Of a stretch of DNA of 64,000 nucleotides, positions 1 through 10,718 are shown one piece after another. Positions within the stretch are counted from its first letter, which is position 1; every line of letters starts with the position of its first letter. The stretch covers positions 16,368,001-16,432,000 of the forward strand of contig OX388348.1 of the NCBI GenBank assembly GCA_947579665.1, read 5' to 3'. A program made the translations under genes and the position numbers. The notes beneath the pieces are model-generated. The model made no database searches, was not told the DNA's origin, and saw only the letters and a list, made by a program, of their open reading frames with translations. The stretch comes from Sympetrum striolatum. Lineage: Eukaryota; Arthropoda; Insecta; Odonata; Libellulidae.

Positions 1-1
1 G

Positions 2-784
2 CATAAACTGCCTATGTCTTTTGTTGATATAAGAACTCACCAAAATAATGATTCTTATTGTATACCATTAATTGATAAATTAACTAATGGTGGACCTGAG
101 TTAGTTAAAGTAAATGGGATTTCTTTTTCCCTAAAGAGCAATTTACTGTGTTCTAAAGTTAGTAAAGCTAAAAACTTTAGAGTTGTTGTTCCTGTCGTCA
201 TTAGAACAAAGGTGTTCCAATATTTCCATTCTTTACCTAGTTCAGGGCACTTAGGCATATTTAAGACTGTTCAAAAAATATCCCAGAGTTTTTGGTGGCC
301 AAATTTTAAGACTGAGATCACTGATATGGTTAAAAGACGTTCAGTGTGTCAGATAACGAAGCCCAGAAATGTTTTTTCTTCTGGTGTATTATCTTCTCAG
401 CCTATCAGCACCCCTTGGGAGCAAATTTCCATTGACTTTGTGGGTCCCCTTCCTCGATCCAAATCAGGAAATTGTTATATTTTTACAGTAATTTATGATT
501 TTTCTAAATTTGTTTTCCTTGAATCTGTGAGAGATTCTTCATCTAAAAGTGCCATACATGTGTTATTTTATAATCTGTTCTCAAAATTTGGTTACCCCAA
601 ATATATTGTGTCTGATAATGCTACTGCTTTTACTTCATCTGCATTTAAAGATGTTTGTTTAAAAGTTGGGATTAAAATTGTACATACAGCCCCTTATTAT
701 CCTTGTCCTAATCTGGTAGAAAGAGTTCATAGAAATCTTCGTTTCGCACTGTCTGCCTATTTTACACATACTCATAGTCCATGA
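2..784 (+). pseudogene. Ty3/gypsy-type retrotransposon integrase, partial
   Basis: The frame is open to the left window edge, so the ATG at 14 is internal to a longer pol polyprotein and not a true start. Numbering from that ATG: the zinc-binding module has H72 and H79, with C112 as the last Cys. The Cys expected at 109 is Arg (a CGT codon, one transition from TGT), so the HHCC zinc site looks broken. The DDE core has D141 (in IDFVGPLP), D201 (in SDNATAFTS) and E236 (in NLVERVHR), with 34 residues between the second and third. This is integrase spacing, and the N-x-VERV-x-R block is typical of insect gypsy elements. The enzyme would insert retrotransposon cDNA in the nucleus. The frame stops soon after the core at 782-784; no C-terminal domain or clear LTR follows, so the copy is 3'-truncated or decayed. 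RT and RNase H would lie outside the window. Family assignment is confident; function is unlikely. Confidence 0.88.
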
Positions 785-1461
785 CGCCTTCGACTCTTGA
801 TCGCTTTTTGTACCAAATGGTGGAAGAATACAAAATCTCTGTGAACATTTTTGAGTTTGAGGAGAGCATCGTCAGCATACGCCTCTGAAAGGCGCGCCAG
901 ACAGCTGTCAACGTCTGTGTTCCGCTTAACTGTGTGACCGTGAGCTCAAGGGCGAGTCTAGAGGAAGAGATTCGAAAAACTTTGGGGTTAGCCTGAACAT
1001 TCTATGAGAGAACATGGAAAGTGACGATTGTTTTGAGAGAGAGTTTTACGACGTCTTGTAAATTCGGAGTCTTCCCGAATTGACGTTCGTATTGAGTGAT
1101 TATTTGTACTAATTTTCAATGAGCAGTTCCATTTAAGTGATATTTTGTTGTATGATATTGTTTGTTGTGTCCTTAATACTATTACTTATTATACTTAGTA
1201 TTGAAACTTATTTTCTGATTAATATTTCGCTGTCAACATCCCTAGCTGGTTGCTGTTCAGAGTAGTTATTGAGTCACCGAATGATTTTCAGTTTCTTTCC
1301 AAGTTCTGAACTTCAAAGTGGCACAATAGGAAAGTTTTCCTTCCATTTTAACAAGGTACTGAATTTCAAATACAATGCCCGTGTTTTAAAGACTTTTGCT
1401 ACATAAAAGAAATTCTTTTTTACTATAATTTTTTATAATATATATTTTAATTAAAGCATAA
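785..1461. other. Sequence downstream of the integrase, unassigned
   Basis: No gene recognised. The first 300 bases are GC-richer than what follows. The plus strand is open from about 784 to 894 but resembles no family I know. It could be remaining retrotransposon sequence (env-like region or LTR) or another insertion. I could not find LTR ends or a second copy of this segment in the window. From about 1,090 it becomes AT-rich. Confidence 0.3.
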
Positions 1462-1688
1462 TCATGTGGTTTTATTTTGCATCACTCTATCCTCTAAGAC
1501 AATGTCTATTTCTTCTTCCAAAACTCTTTGCATTAATTCTTGCGTAGATATTTCACAATCTTCATCACTAGATTAAATACTCATTCCCTCATCCTCTGAA
1601 CTAGTGGCGACTACAGTCTTGCCTTTGAATTTCTTCCTAAGATTATTTTTGTTTTCTTTGAGCAATCCCAACTTTGTAAATAGATAAG
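1462..1688 (-). pseudogene. Decayed coding remnant with acidic C-terminus
   Basis: Read on the minus strand, one frame runs about 74 codons to a TGA at 1464-1462 with a single internal TAA. It begins with a Lys/Asn-rich stretch and ends in a Ser/Glu/Asp-rich segment (TSSEDEG, SSDEDCE, VLEEEIDIVLED). Acidic tails like this occur at the C-termini of pogo/Tigger-type transposases, but also elsewhere, so no family is assigned. Upstream on the same strand (1956-1950) is a good splice-donor consensus, GGTAAGT, so the remnant may derive from a gene with an intron. Confidence that this was once coding is modest. Confidence 0.3.
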
Positions 1689-1717
1689 TTTTTTAATGTA
1701 TTTTATCAAAAAAATTA

Positions 1718-1781
1718 AATGTGTTGTACCTTGGGACGTCCCAAGGTTCAACGGTAATTTTGTCCCAAGGTACAACACATT
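1718..1781. repeat. Inverted repeat with 20-bp arms and nested palindrome
   Basis: Bases 1718-1737 and 1762-1781 are perfect reverse complements (20 bp, core GTACCTTGGGAC) with a 24-base spacer. Overlapping the left arm is a perfect 14-bp palindrome, TTGGGACGTCCCAA, at 1731-1744. A third copy of the core (GTCCCAAGGTA) lies at 2123-2133, preceded by a similar GTACAAC. The three copies suggest a repeated module of a mobile element rather than chance. Confidence 0.75.
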
Positions 1782-3180
1782 GCAAAACAGGAAAACATAG
1801 CTGTTAAAAGTGTTTGAGGATAGTTAAACAGATTGATCAAACATACCATTGGAAGGAGCACATTTCAAAGTTTTATATAATACCTTAATTTTTAATACAG
1901 ATTAAAGAAACAAAAAAAGAGAAAAACAACAATGTAGCAACAAAAATTTACTTACCGATGACAGTTTTTCCTTTTATCATTCAGCTTCCACAAATCTCAC
2001 TGAATAATTGCAAGTGTTCTACACTAACCCCTAGCGACCAGATGAAGATCTAAGACAGGTTAGTTTTGTCTGACACACACACACATGTAGCAGAGAAATT
2101 CAGTTTGTCCAGAGGTACAACTGTCCCAAGGTATTATACTTACCCCTATTATTGCTAGATGTTGAACGAAAATTAGCGATACGAAGAAAGATAAGAAAAT
2201 TTCCGAAAAGTGACTTATGTGATCCCTTCTATAGGGGGAAAATCCTTATGAATATAGAAAACATGTGAATAAAAACACGTGCAGTATTAATATTAATGTT
2301 GAAATTAATTGTAATGTTTTCTGAGAATTCAAAAAGATATTTTTTAATAATATTTCCCTTTGAGAATGATACATAAAATCTCGAATTTCATGGAAATAAG
2401 CTAATGAGCTCAAGGCGAGCATTATAAAAATAATACGAACGAGATAATATTGGTAATACGTAATTTCTGGTATAGCCTTCTTTTCTTTGGTAGTTTGGAA
2501 TAGAACTACATTTTGGAAGCCATATTTTTTATCATCTCCTTCTATCTTGTCGTTTATAAAGCTCCACACTTCCTATAACCTTACTACTTCTAAAATTTCT
2601 TGTATTTCGAGGGAGCAAGACGTCATATAAGGTTATGATAATTTTCTTTACAAATATATGCGAATTATATTAAAAATACAATATTATAAATATAATCATA
2701 CCGCCATAAGTTTTGATATTTTCTTATGTAAGATTATAAAATGGTCTAATATAAATATTATCAGTTCTATAGTCAATTTCAATGTATAAAACAAACTGAA
2801 ACTAATATACAACAATAATTTTACACATAAATGCAGTAGTGTTCCGCCTATCGCTATTTTTAATATTCTATTATTTTAGTGGCTATTAATTGTTGAAATA
2901 ATATTTTGTTAATTTCCAGACTATATGCGCTAACATTTTTTTATGTTGCCTATTTTACTGAATCATGAATTTTTGTCCTAAATTGTTCATACTGAGCTTG
3001 GAAATGGTATTTATTTTACAACTGGGAGTTTTTATTTACACTTACAGTCCTCATTTAATCTACCTGAAACTCTTTTCCGCAAAAAATGCTAATTTACCGC
3101 TGGATAACTACTCCAGCAAATAACTACTACCAAAGAACTGAAGGCTGGATGACTACTCCAGCGACAAAGACAAATCATAT
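1782..3180. other. AT-rich non-coding DNA
   Basis: No supported gene. It includes a short (AC)n run near 2073-2084 and, at 3099-3117 and 3144-3162, two near-identical 19-mers (GCTGGATRACTACTCCAGC) 45 bp apart. Each 19-mer can form a 6-bp stem. The 107-codon minus-strand frame at 2246-2569 is not considered a gene. Confidence 0.5.
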
Positions 3181-4110
3181 GGCTCGAGAAATTTACATCT
3201 CGTACTCCAACTTCGTGCAGCGTATTGGCAAAGTCATTAAACACGATCCGAAACTCCAAACTTCAAAGATGACATTCCATAACCGAAAATAGATACCGCG
3301 ACCTATGTCAAATTATAGAGATGGAGTAAACAAAGAATTGTCCCGAAGAGATGATTTCCGAGCTCTCTGAATATTTCCCATCTCCGGAGGCCCGAATTCA
3401 TTTATGGTCCTCGGGAAAATTGAGGTTCGACGGCATAAAAAAGAGATGACTCGAATGAATAATTCTGTGATGCCCGATGAACGATGTCCTAATAAACCGG
3501 ATCGAAGATTCCCATTGCATTTCGGGCCCACCGCTTCTCAAAAGGCCGTTAAATTAGAGCTTTGTGGGCCGACTCAAAGGGAATTCGACGGATCCAAAAG
3601 TAAATACGAATCCAATCGAGATCCCTCTTCGCGGCTCCCGAAAAAGTGTATCCAGTTACTAGATTCTCGCTTTTGGCCGGGCTCTCAGACGCATCCCAGC
3701 TATTTACGGATCAAAGAGAAACATGGATCCCGAATTGAAAGTCTGATTCTTACTTTCTAAAACGTCTGCATGAATGTGCAAGCGCGGCTGTCTTTGAATT
3801 CTCATATTATATTCGCGTTTAGGGCTACGGTTCGATCAATCCCGGCGGGCCTAGACGAGGATGATTGGGTTCGAGGTTTGCGTATTTAGTTGAATAAATG
3901 AAGAAAGTACAAAGGGCTGCGTAAAAACGTGCCCCTTGATGTGAACGGCAGGAAACAAAGACAAAGACTCCGCGACACCGAAATAGCACTGTAGCTTCGC
4001 TGCAACTGCAAAAACGTTCACAAAATGGTAAAGGGAGACCTTTGTAAGCACTGCAGCGATATCTTTTGTGGATTTTTCAGTTTGACTTTTAAATATAATG
4101 GTACAAACCA
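3180..4110. other. GC/CpG-richer island
   Basis: Clearly GC-richer than its flanks, with frequent CG dinucleotides and GC palindromes (GAATTC, GGATCC, GGGCCC). Open frames exist on both strands (plus 3404-3760, minus 3313-3531 and 3851-4111) but none resembles a known protein. No promoter element stands out. Confidence 0.4.
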
Positions 4111-4111
4111 A

Positions 4112-5920
4112 GGGGAGGCCAACTTTTTACAGTTCATCCGTCAATTATTGCATTACTATATGAGCTGTTCAATAGAAGTTACTGTGAATCCATAGGAATG
4201 ACATTTGTGAGTTATTATTTGTATCAATAAACTACATTTAATGCAGTATCAAGATATCATAGGTAGGTTATTTAATCTGCATAGATGTTTGTATTTATGA
4301 GTAAATAAATTATAGGACATTGATTTTTTTATTTTTGTCTGGATTCAATTCACCACTTCTCCCCATTAATATGCCACATTTTTGGGATGCACCATTTTGC
4401 TGGCTACTTCGTAATTGTGGTTACTTGTAAAACATTTTTGATGGATGTTACCAATTTAAATAGGGTGTGCAGATCTAAAATAGTGGAAAATTTTCCATAA
4501 ATTAAATTAAATTTTTTTGATAAACAGAATATGGTCTAACGCCTGGTTGTATGGTGTTGTGTGCAGGTAGTGCTACTATAATCAAGAAGCGCGCCTAAAT
4601 GCGTTCAGTAAATACATCTGCCGTGATAGTTATCTAATAAGTTATAAAAGATTATTTCTATTCTAGATTATAAGAATGCCTCCAAAAGTTAGAAAATTTG
4701 AATTGTTCAGAATGTTTGAGACAATTTTAGCAAATAAGAATTGTACGTATATACCAAATAGGACTCCATTGTATCACTACAAATTCAATAAATTCCTCAC
4801 AAATTGAAAATATTCCAAAGTTGCTTATTATGTGTCACCTGGCAGTTCAAAGAAAGGGATAGCCAAGACGAAGTAGTACATATATTTTTTACAGAAATGA
4901 CCGAGCTCGATATACAGATAAGCATTTGATCGATCTGGTTTTGATTAAAGCGGAAAAATTTCTGAAAAGAATAAAATTATTTTATGATCTTGAAGCTTAA
5001 ACTAATTGAGTTAATTGAAATCACCTTCCCTAGAAAAACGTTTACGTCAATGTTACGAGGAACATGCAGATTACCTCAATTCACGAAAAATAGCTTCTCT
5101 GTTTCCAATTATTTCATGCAAAATAGAATTGATTTATATTTTCATGAACAAAATATCAATGCCATCTAATTTATTTGAGTGAATTCAGGATTTTTCTTGA
5201 AAAACCATATCACAAAAGAAACGGAATCCACAGATTTATACACTTGTGAGTACACTTTTTCGCCATTGAACAAGTATTCCTTTGACGTTATTTACCTAGG
5301 TCCGCATTATGTCAGACAAAAACATCCCTTGAGTCCTTTTCCAGAAATGCAGGAATTATACAGTACATGCCACGTAAAAATTAGTTTTTTAAGTAAAAGG
5401 CTGAAACACAAAAGGTGGAAATTCCACAAAAGGTTTCCTTTTCGCGAGTACTTGTTTTAGTATACTGCTGGAGAATGATTTTTTCGACACGTGGCAAAAT
5501 TTATTCAGCATCCTGCACGATCAATGATACTAGAATAATTATATTAAATTTATCTGGATTAAAGGCGGAAATTTTAATGTGAAGTAAATTCATCGGTTAT
5601 AAATAGCCAAGTATTATTGAAATTGATAATATTTCAAAGCTATAAAATATTTTTCTAAATCGTAGTGACAATAAGATTCGTTTCCAGAAACATTAAATCT
5701 AAACATTCTTCTTATTCAATATTGCTACAAATATTTCATCGAGTTTGAGTCTAAATCACAGAGAAAGGAACCTAATTAAATACTTGAATGTTATAGTTAT
5801 AAATGTGAACCTTTATTAAATATAATCTCACCATTAATATTATTTCCTTCCATTTCCCTGTATGAAAGAGCATAATTCCATTATATATCGTAGAATAAAC
5901 TTATTATTTTCGCAAGATAA
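4112..5920. other. AT-rich DNA with short open frames of unknown meaning
   Basis: No recognised gene. Plus-strand frames at 4676-4807 (43 codons, starting MPPKVRKFELF), 4984-5169 and 5179-5460 (93 codons) occur in a row on one strand. They could be debris of a transposon gene, but I do not recognise motifs and there is no supporting context. Confidence 0.3.
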
Positions 5921-6005
5921 ACACGGCTAAACACGACTAAAACACGGCTAAAACACGGCTAAAACACGGCTAAAACACGGCTAAAACACGGCTAAAACAC
6001 GATTA
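5921..6005. repeat. 11-bp tandem repeat, about 7.8 copies
   Basis: The unit is ACACGGCTAAA. The first copy is 10 bp (5921-5930), followed by six 11-bp copies (5931-5996) and a partial copy ending at 6005. The second copy has GGCT changed to GACT and the last has GATT; the central five are identical. A run of T follows at about 6006-6018. The period is close to one DNA helical turn. It is not a CRISPR array: there are no unique spacers. Confidence 0.95.
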
Positions 6006-6018
6006 ATTTTTTTTTTTT

Positions 6019-6875
6019 CGTGATTCTCTCTACGTATTTTTCAGGAGTATGACAGATTTGGCTTATTCACAATTCACTGCGTATTTCACAATTCTCCATT
6101 CGTAGGCGAAATATTCCCAACCGCTTCGCCTTTTGTGGTTCCCTGTGTTTAAGTAGAACATCCACAAAGAGCCTAAAATGGTAGATACTGGAAATATTCT
6201 CTGACCTCGAAAGATATTTCGAAAGAATTTTCTGTGGAACATGCATGTCACATAGAGGGGAGCCGCTTATGTGTGGAACCTTATGATATTCGTTGACGTT
6301 GCCGTGAGAGTTTTTTTTAAGGAAAATAAATTGAGGAGGATTGGTCTGCCGAGACCTATTATTTGAGGACGTGTGCGAATCGTTTCACGCTTGACACATA
6401 CTCTGCGAATGGATTGGAGGGCAAAGAGGGTTATGTAAGGTGAATGTGAGAGGACAGATGTCCCGAAGGGGAAAAGAAATAGAGGGATAGGATAATGTAA
6501 GAGGATATAAGCAGACAAAATATGGGAAAGGGACAGGCTCAGCTTTGAGCATGAGCATTCCTTTGATCGATTCGAAAAATGGTAATGATTTAAGAAATAT
6601 CTATCCTAGCCATTTAATACGACAAACTTATCCCTTAGAAAGAAATATAATTTAAGAACTTATCGCAAGACTTCTCTGAGAATTTAAACAGTAAAAAATG
6701 AATTGGGAATTCATCACAAAGTTTCCCTGTGAATTTAAGTACAAATAAACACATTACTGTTAAATATGGATATCACCATGGCGTAGTCGACAAACTTTTA
6801 ATTCGCTAACAAAGAAAATGGCCTTAAAGAAAATCTTTGGAGGATCAAATTGTGAAGATGTTAAAACAAAATGGG
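6019..6875. other. Non-coding DNA upstream of the Penelope-like element
   Basis: No gene recognised. Minus-strand frames at 6063-6251 and 6267-6518 have no family features. The Penelope reverse-transcriptase domain, expected upstream of the endonuclease, is not recognisable here, so the element is 5'-truncated or too decayed to see. Confidence 0.4.
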
Positions 6876-7009
6876 TAAAATTAACTTTTTTAAACAGGCT
6901 TTCGGAAAAAAATCAGCAACATCCTGCCTAAGGAATTTTAAGACCTTCATTCAAATCACGTTTCAATTTACGAAAAATACTTTGTAATGGTAAGGGTAAA
7001 TATCACCCT

Positions 7010-7249
7010 TTGAAAAAATCCGGAATTTACAAGCTTAAACGCAATAACTGTGACTGGGTATATTTGGGTCAAACGCGGAGAAATTTCTCCATAAGAGCCA
7101 GTGAACATAAAAGATGTTTCTTGAACAAGTCCTCTGAATCTCACTTCGCTAAGCACCTTCTGGGATTCAACCATTCTTCTGACTTTGTACCCGAAATTCT
7201 TCACTATACAGATAGAAACCAAAGGCTTAATTTCTTAGAACAGTTTTAG
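7010..7249 (+). pseudogene. GIY-YIG endonuclease domain of a Penelope-like element
   Basis: The open stretch starts at a TTG that is only the edge of the frame; no start codon is implied. Motifs: GIY at residues 5-7, YLG (canonical YIG) at 18-20, QTRRNF at 21-26, then R29 and the E32-H33 pair, and a HxLGFNH-type segment further on. This order matches the single-strand-nicking GIY-YIG domain fused C-terminally to PLE reverse transcriptase. The domain is readable without interruption, but the join to upstream PLE coding sequence is frameshifted (the 5' piece lies in other frames at 6880-7005). A C-terminal tail rich in Pro, Phe and Ser, common in these proteins, is suggested in another frame after the stop at 7247-7249. 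The family call is confident; activity is unlikely. Confidence 0.88.
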
Positions 7250-7475
7250 ATTATTTCCCATACAAATCCCAAACAATGTAACGTGGTTAACGAGCACCTC
7301 TTCCCTTCCCATTCCCCATTGCTTCGATGCATTCTACCACCCACTGACAATTTTGTTCTACCTCCAGTTCCGTCCTCCTGACTCATCTCTTTTCCCACGC
7401 CCCCCTTTTCCTATTTCCATATTTTCCCACCAGCCTTACTTGTATATATTATGCTTTACGTTTTTGCTTGGTCAC

Positions 7476-7508
7476 TTGATGATGGAGATCAATCTCTGAA
7501 ACTAGTCG
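7476..7508 (+). ncRNA. Hammerhead-ribozyme-like motif of a PLE terminus
   Basis: Core elements in order: TTGATGA (7476-7482, canonical CUGAUGA with C changed to T), a hairpin GAGA-TCAA-TCTC (7485-7496), then GAAA (7498-7501) and CTAGTC. This matches the short-stem-III hammerhead found in PLE terminal repeats, with cleavage expected after the GTC ending at 7507. The C-to-T change in the catalytic core would probably lower or abolish cleavage. The match was made by eye; no covariance model was run. Confidence 0.7.
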
Positions 7509-7575
7509 TGTTTTGTTTCCATTTTTGTTTTTAATAAATACTGTGGGAAAAGTACAATTTTTTTCTACATCAAAT

Positions 7576-7794
7576 TAAATTAAATTTATTATATTTTTTA
7601 TTTTTTTAACGATCTTTTGAATAAATATTTTTCAACTCACATCTAAAGATCTTGAGTTCAATTTCTGCAGGCTAAACAACTGAGATAAGAACGAGTGTGT
7701 ATAAGATCGATCATATTAGATAAAGGTGAAAATAAAATAAAAGTACGGTGATTTCTCAATGGAACAAAAAATTCAATTGTGCCAATTTTATAGG
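7576..7794. other. AT-rich spacer between PLE and SINE
   Basis: No gene seen. The exact 3' boundary of the PLE could lie a few tens of bases into this stretch. Confidence 0.4.
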
Positions 7795-7806
7795 TATAAA
7801 AAGAGA

Positions 7807-7928
7807 GTATAGTATTTTTAAAAGTGCTTCGACAGCTTAGGTCATTTCGCACATTGGCTCCCATCGGGGATCGAACCCGGGACCGCTTTCAAGGCAAATG
7901 CGCTGTCCACATGACTATCCTGGAGCCC
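7807..7928 (-). mobile_element. tRNA-derived SINE, 122 bp, with 12-bp target-site duplication
   Basis: Minus strand. The 5' head is tRNA-like: an A box TAGTCATGTGG (7917-7907) and a B box GGTTCGATCCC (7877-7867), within an acceptor-like GGCTCC...GGGAGCC pairing and an anticodon-stem-like TTGCCTTGAAAGC. The spacing between the anticodon region and B box is shorter than in a true tRNA, so it should not fold as a working tRNA. A tail of about 60 bases follows and ends AT-rich. The insert is flanked by perfect direct repeats TATAAAAAGAGA at 7795-7806 and 7929-7940, the target-site duplication left by LINE-driven insertion. Transcription would be by RNA polymerase III from the internal boxes. A single retroposed tRNA pseudogene is the alternative. 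Confidence 0.85.
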
Positions 7929-7940
7929 TATAAAAAGAGA

Positions 7941-9998
7941 ATTGAATTTAAAAAACATTGCTATATTTTAAACAGATTTTCAAACGTCATAACTGCAGTT
8001 TGATGGGTTTCGAAACTGGGATGTTCGATAATAAATATCCCGTATTAACGAAACATGAATGGAAGAAGACTGCAAAATAGCGCAAGATAATTCAGAGGAA
8101 AGAGGAGGACAATTTGTTACAGAATGACAATTACTCTTACATATAAATACAGTTCGCAGTCATTTTTCGTAAATAAGTAAGTATCGTCTGACATTCGGTA
8201 AGCTACATTTTAAAACACACTTTTCTTATGCTAGACAAATTTATCCAACGAAAGAAAATAAATTTAATTCGATCATTTACAAATTGAACCCAATTCATCT
8301 TATTACTTTACCATTTAGATAAAGGCATAATTACTCAATTCGTAGACGAGCATTCATGCAATCCATCCATCCAATCGTCTTCATAATTGATGACCAATCA
8401 GAACTTTAATGAAGGCGATTGATTTAAAAAACACTCGTAGGAAATGCCTCAAATTATGCTAAGGTAAACAGGTTTCATCAAAGCTTCATTATCGTCATGG
8501 TGAGAAAGGTTTTTAACGTCTATTCACGAGTTAGCAATAGCGAAAAAAGAATTTTCAACGGGATATTTCGAAATAGACATCGGACGTATGGTTGTGGACG
8601 CTGAATGACAGAGTCGCAGAATTAACATGCTGTCAACCTAGGGCATTCGCTGAATATTTCTGCCTATGAACGGGAGTTTGGATGGGTTTATTTTCCTGAT
8701 GTTGAAAATCCAGAGTTCATAGAGAACCAGCGAGATGAAAGAGTTAGTAGAGAGTGTATGGATTTAATGTTGCAAACGCAATAGTAAGAGGTAATCCGTT
8801 TACCAGATGAAGGCCGAATAAATTTTAAATTTTCCATATTAATACATAATCATATTACTAAGCGTCAGTATGGATATTTATATCAATTTGAGACATATCT
8901 ATTCGGATTTGATGGATATAATTCGGCTATTCAAAGTGCATGAAATTAAATAAATAAATACAAATATATAAGGCCTTTAATTTGGGGTATAATTTTAAAA
9001 TCTTCTCTTCCATTGAGTCCACCATCAATTCGAAATAGATATAATTAGTAAATAGTTATGAGAGCTAAGTTTAATAATAATGAAAAGGAAAATTTTAATT
9101 GAGGATTTAAAATACTTTAGCGTAGCTTAGGAAAACGTATCTACTGCAAAAAAAACGCCCATAAAGAAGGAGGTGTGGAAAACCTGCACAAACCTACTTA
9201 ATCAATAACAATAAGATGTTAAATAAGATAACCCTATCATAAACCAGCTAGTGAAGCTTATGGAAAACATTTCCTCGCAACTGCCCATAAAAAGTATTTT
9301 TGCTTCCACTAAGACTTTTATTAAAAAGAAAAATAGCTTGACTAACAGTTTCTATGTTTTAATTATGATTTTTCATCTATTCTGTAAATAAACATGCTAA
9401 CGCCATAAAAGTCTGAGTAAAGAAATATAATCAGAAATACGAAAATCTGTTAAGAAAGAAGCCTTTTCTAATTTGAAGAATCTGTCTCTATCACTCGTAT
9501 ATTACTGATTAACCAACCCTGGTCAGAGCTAATCAGATCAGCTTTAACCTTATTAACCTATTTAAATCGAGTAACATTGATTCTTTGCAGAGGAAAGTCA
9601 GGCAGAATGAAGATGGATGTCAATGTCATTTATTATTGGAAAGAAAGCGTAATTCCAAGGTAATTATGACATTGAAACTACTAAGTTTTAAATATCTACA
9701 TAACAAACATCTGCATATCACTACAGACTGAAAAGTTTTTAACCTTTTATACGGCAGAAAGAGCTACCACCATTTAAACTAACCGATGGTTATCCTGGAG
9801 GTGAGACTTGTCTTTTTGGTCTGCTTATTGAAAACTAACCCTTCTACCATCAGATGTTAGGAGATTAAAACCATCGGAAAAGAATCATTAAGAGGGAATA
9901 TTAATTCAAAATAATTTACGGAATGGACCATTATACATTGACCTATTAACCTCCTTACACCACATTTCCCACACTAAAGAAAGAAGTTGGCATTCTGA
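7941..9998. other. AT-rich DNA, nothing recognised
   Basis: No gene, no transposon motif. A weak 9-bp inverted repeat (CCGATGGTT / AACCATCGG) lies near 9782-9790 and 9870-9878. Confidence 0.5.
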
Positions 9999-10718
9999 TT
10001 AGTGGAACGAGTAGATGCGAAGGAAAGTCGTAGGGAATCGGGAAAGTGGGATGGAAAGATTTCCGGTGAAATTCATGGTTTGAGGGGAACGTCTGCGGGG
10101 ATCACTAAACGGGATAATTATCGACAGCGATGATGCGGCGTCGGACAAATGAAGACCGATGGAGACACGCTTAGAGAACTGCAGAGCGCCATCCCGACAG
10201 AAAATTAGCGGGTAATCACCATGCGGATCCGCCGAGATGAGAAAAGCGGGGCAAGGCCGCAAAAATGGTATTTAAGGCGGCTGAATGACGATTCAAAACC
10301 TGATTAACGAGCGTTTAATCAATCACTAAAAGATTTCGGTAAGGATAAAGGGGGATTTCTAAGTTTAGGAATGCGAGAATTTTTCAAAATATTCGGAATG
10401 GATCTTGAGAGTATGCCAAGTAGTTTCACTACGTTAACGAAAAAGGCTATAATGTGTGCGGCTATTAATATTCAGGATTTTAAAAACCTTAATTAATAAT
10501 GAATAACTTTGTTTCCATTTTTTAATATAAGTTTAAACGCGACACCGCTAACAATATCACAATCGTTAATTTATGTTGATTGATATAATTTAGGAATGAA
10601 TTGTTTTTAAATTTATTTATTACGTTCTATATTATATTTCATTTAATAAAATTAAGAAAAGTTTTCTTATTTCCACTTCGTAATTCGGTAGATACGAAAA
10701 CTGAGAGGCTTCTTAGTA
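9999..10718. other. Small GC-richer island (to about 10,265), then AT-rich DNA
   Basis: The island has an open minus-strand frame (9999-10262) with no recognisable domain. The remainder up to the LINE fragment holds nothing I can identify. Confidence 0.4.

Larger units (their letters stand above)
6876..7575 (+). mobile_element. Degenerate Penelope-like element, 3' part
   Basis: Three parts appear in the order expected for a Penelope-like element (PLE). First, at about 6880-7000, are remnants of the linker after the reverse transcriptase: fragments such as LSEKISNIL and FTKNTL, readable only by switching frame at least twice. Next comes the GIY-YIG endonuclease (7010-7249). Last is a terminal region (about 7460-7575) with a hammerhead-ribozyme-like core, AATAAA and ACTGTGGGAAAAGTA. 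The same terminal sequence recurs twice at 38,981-39,110, which supports it as a real repeat end. Frameshifts and a stop show that the copy is dead. PLEs copy themselves by reverse transcription, typically with an endonuclease-made nick. Confidence 0.85.

Noticed and set aside
2246..2569. 107-codon minus-strand frame with two hydrophobic stretches
   Set aside because: AT-rich DNA yields Phe/Ile/Leu-rich frames by chance; no family motif, no splice or promoter context.
3404..3760. 118-codon plus-strand frame
   Set aside because: Lies in a GC island where the opposite strand is also open; no recognisable domain.
4676..4807. 43-codon frame starting MPPKVRKFELF
   Set aside because: MPPK starts occur in some transposases, but there is no further motif and the downstream frame is broken; not enough to call.
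5921..6005. CRISPR-like array
   Set aside because: The repeat is contiguous 11-bp units with no unique spacers, in eukaryotic DNA.
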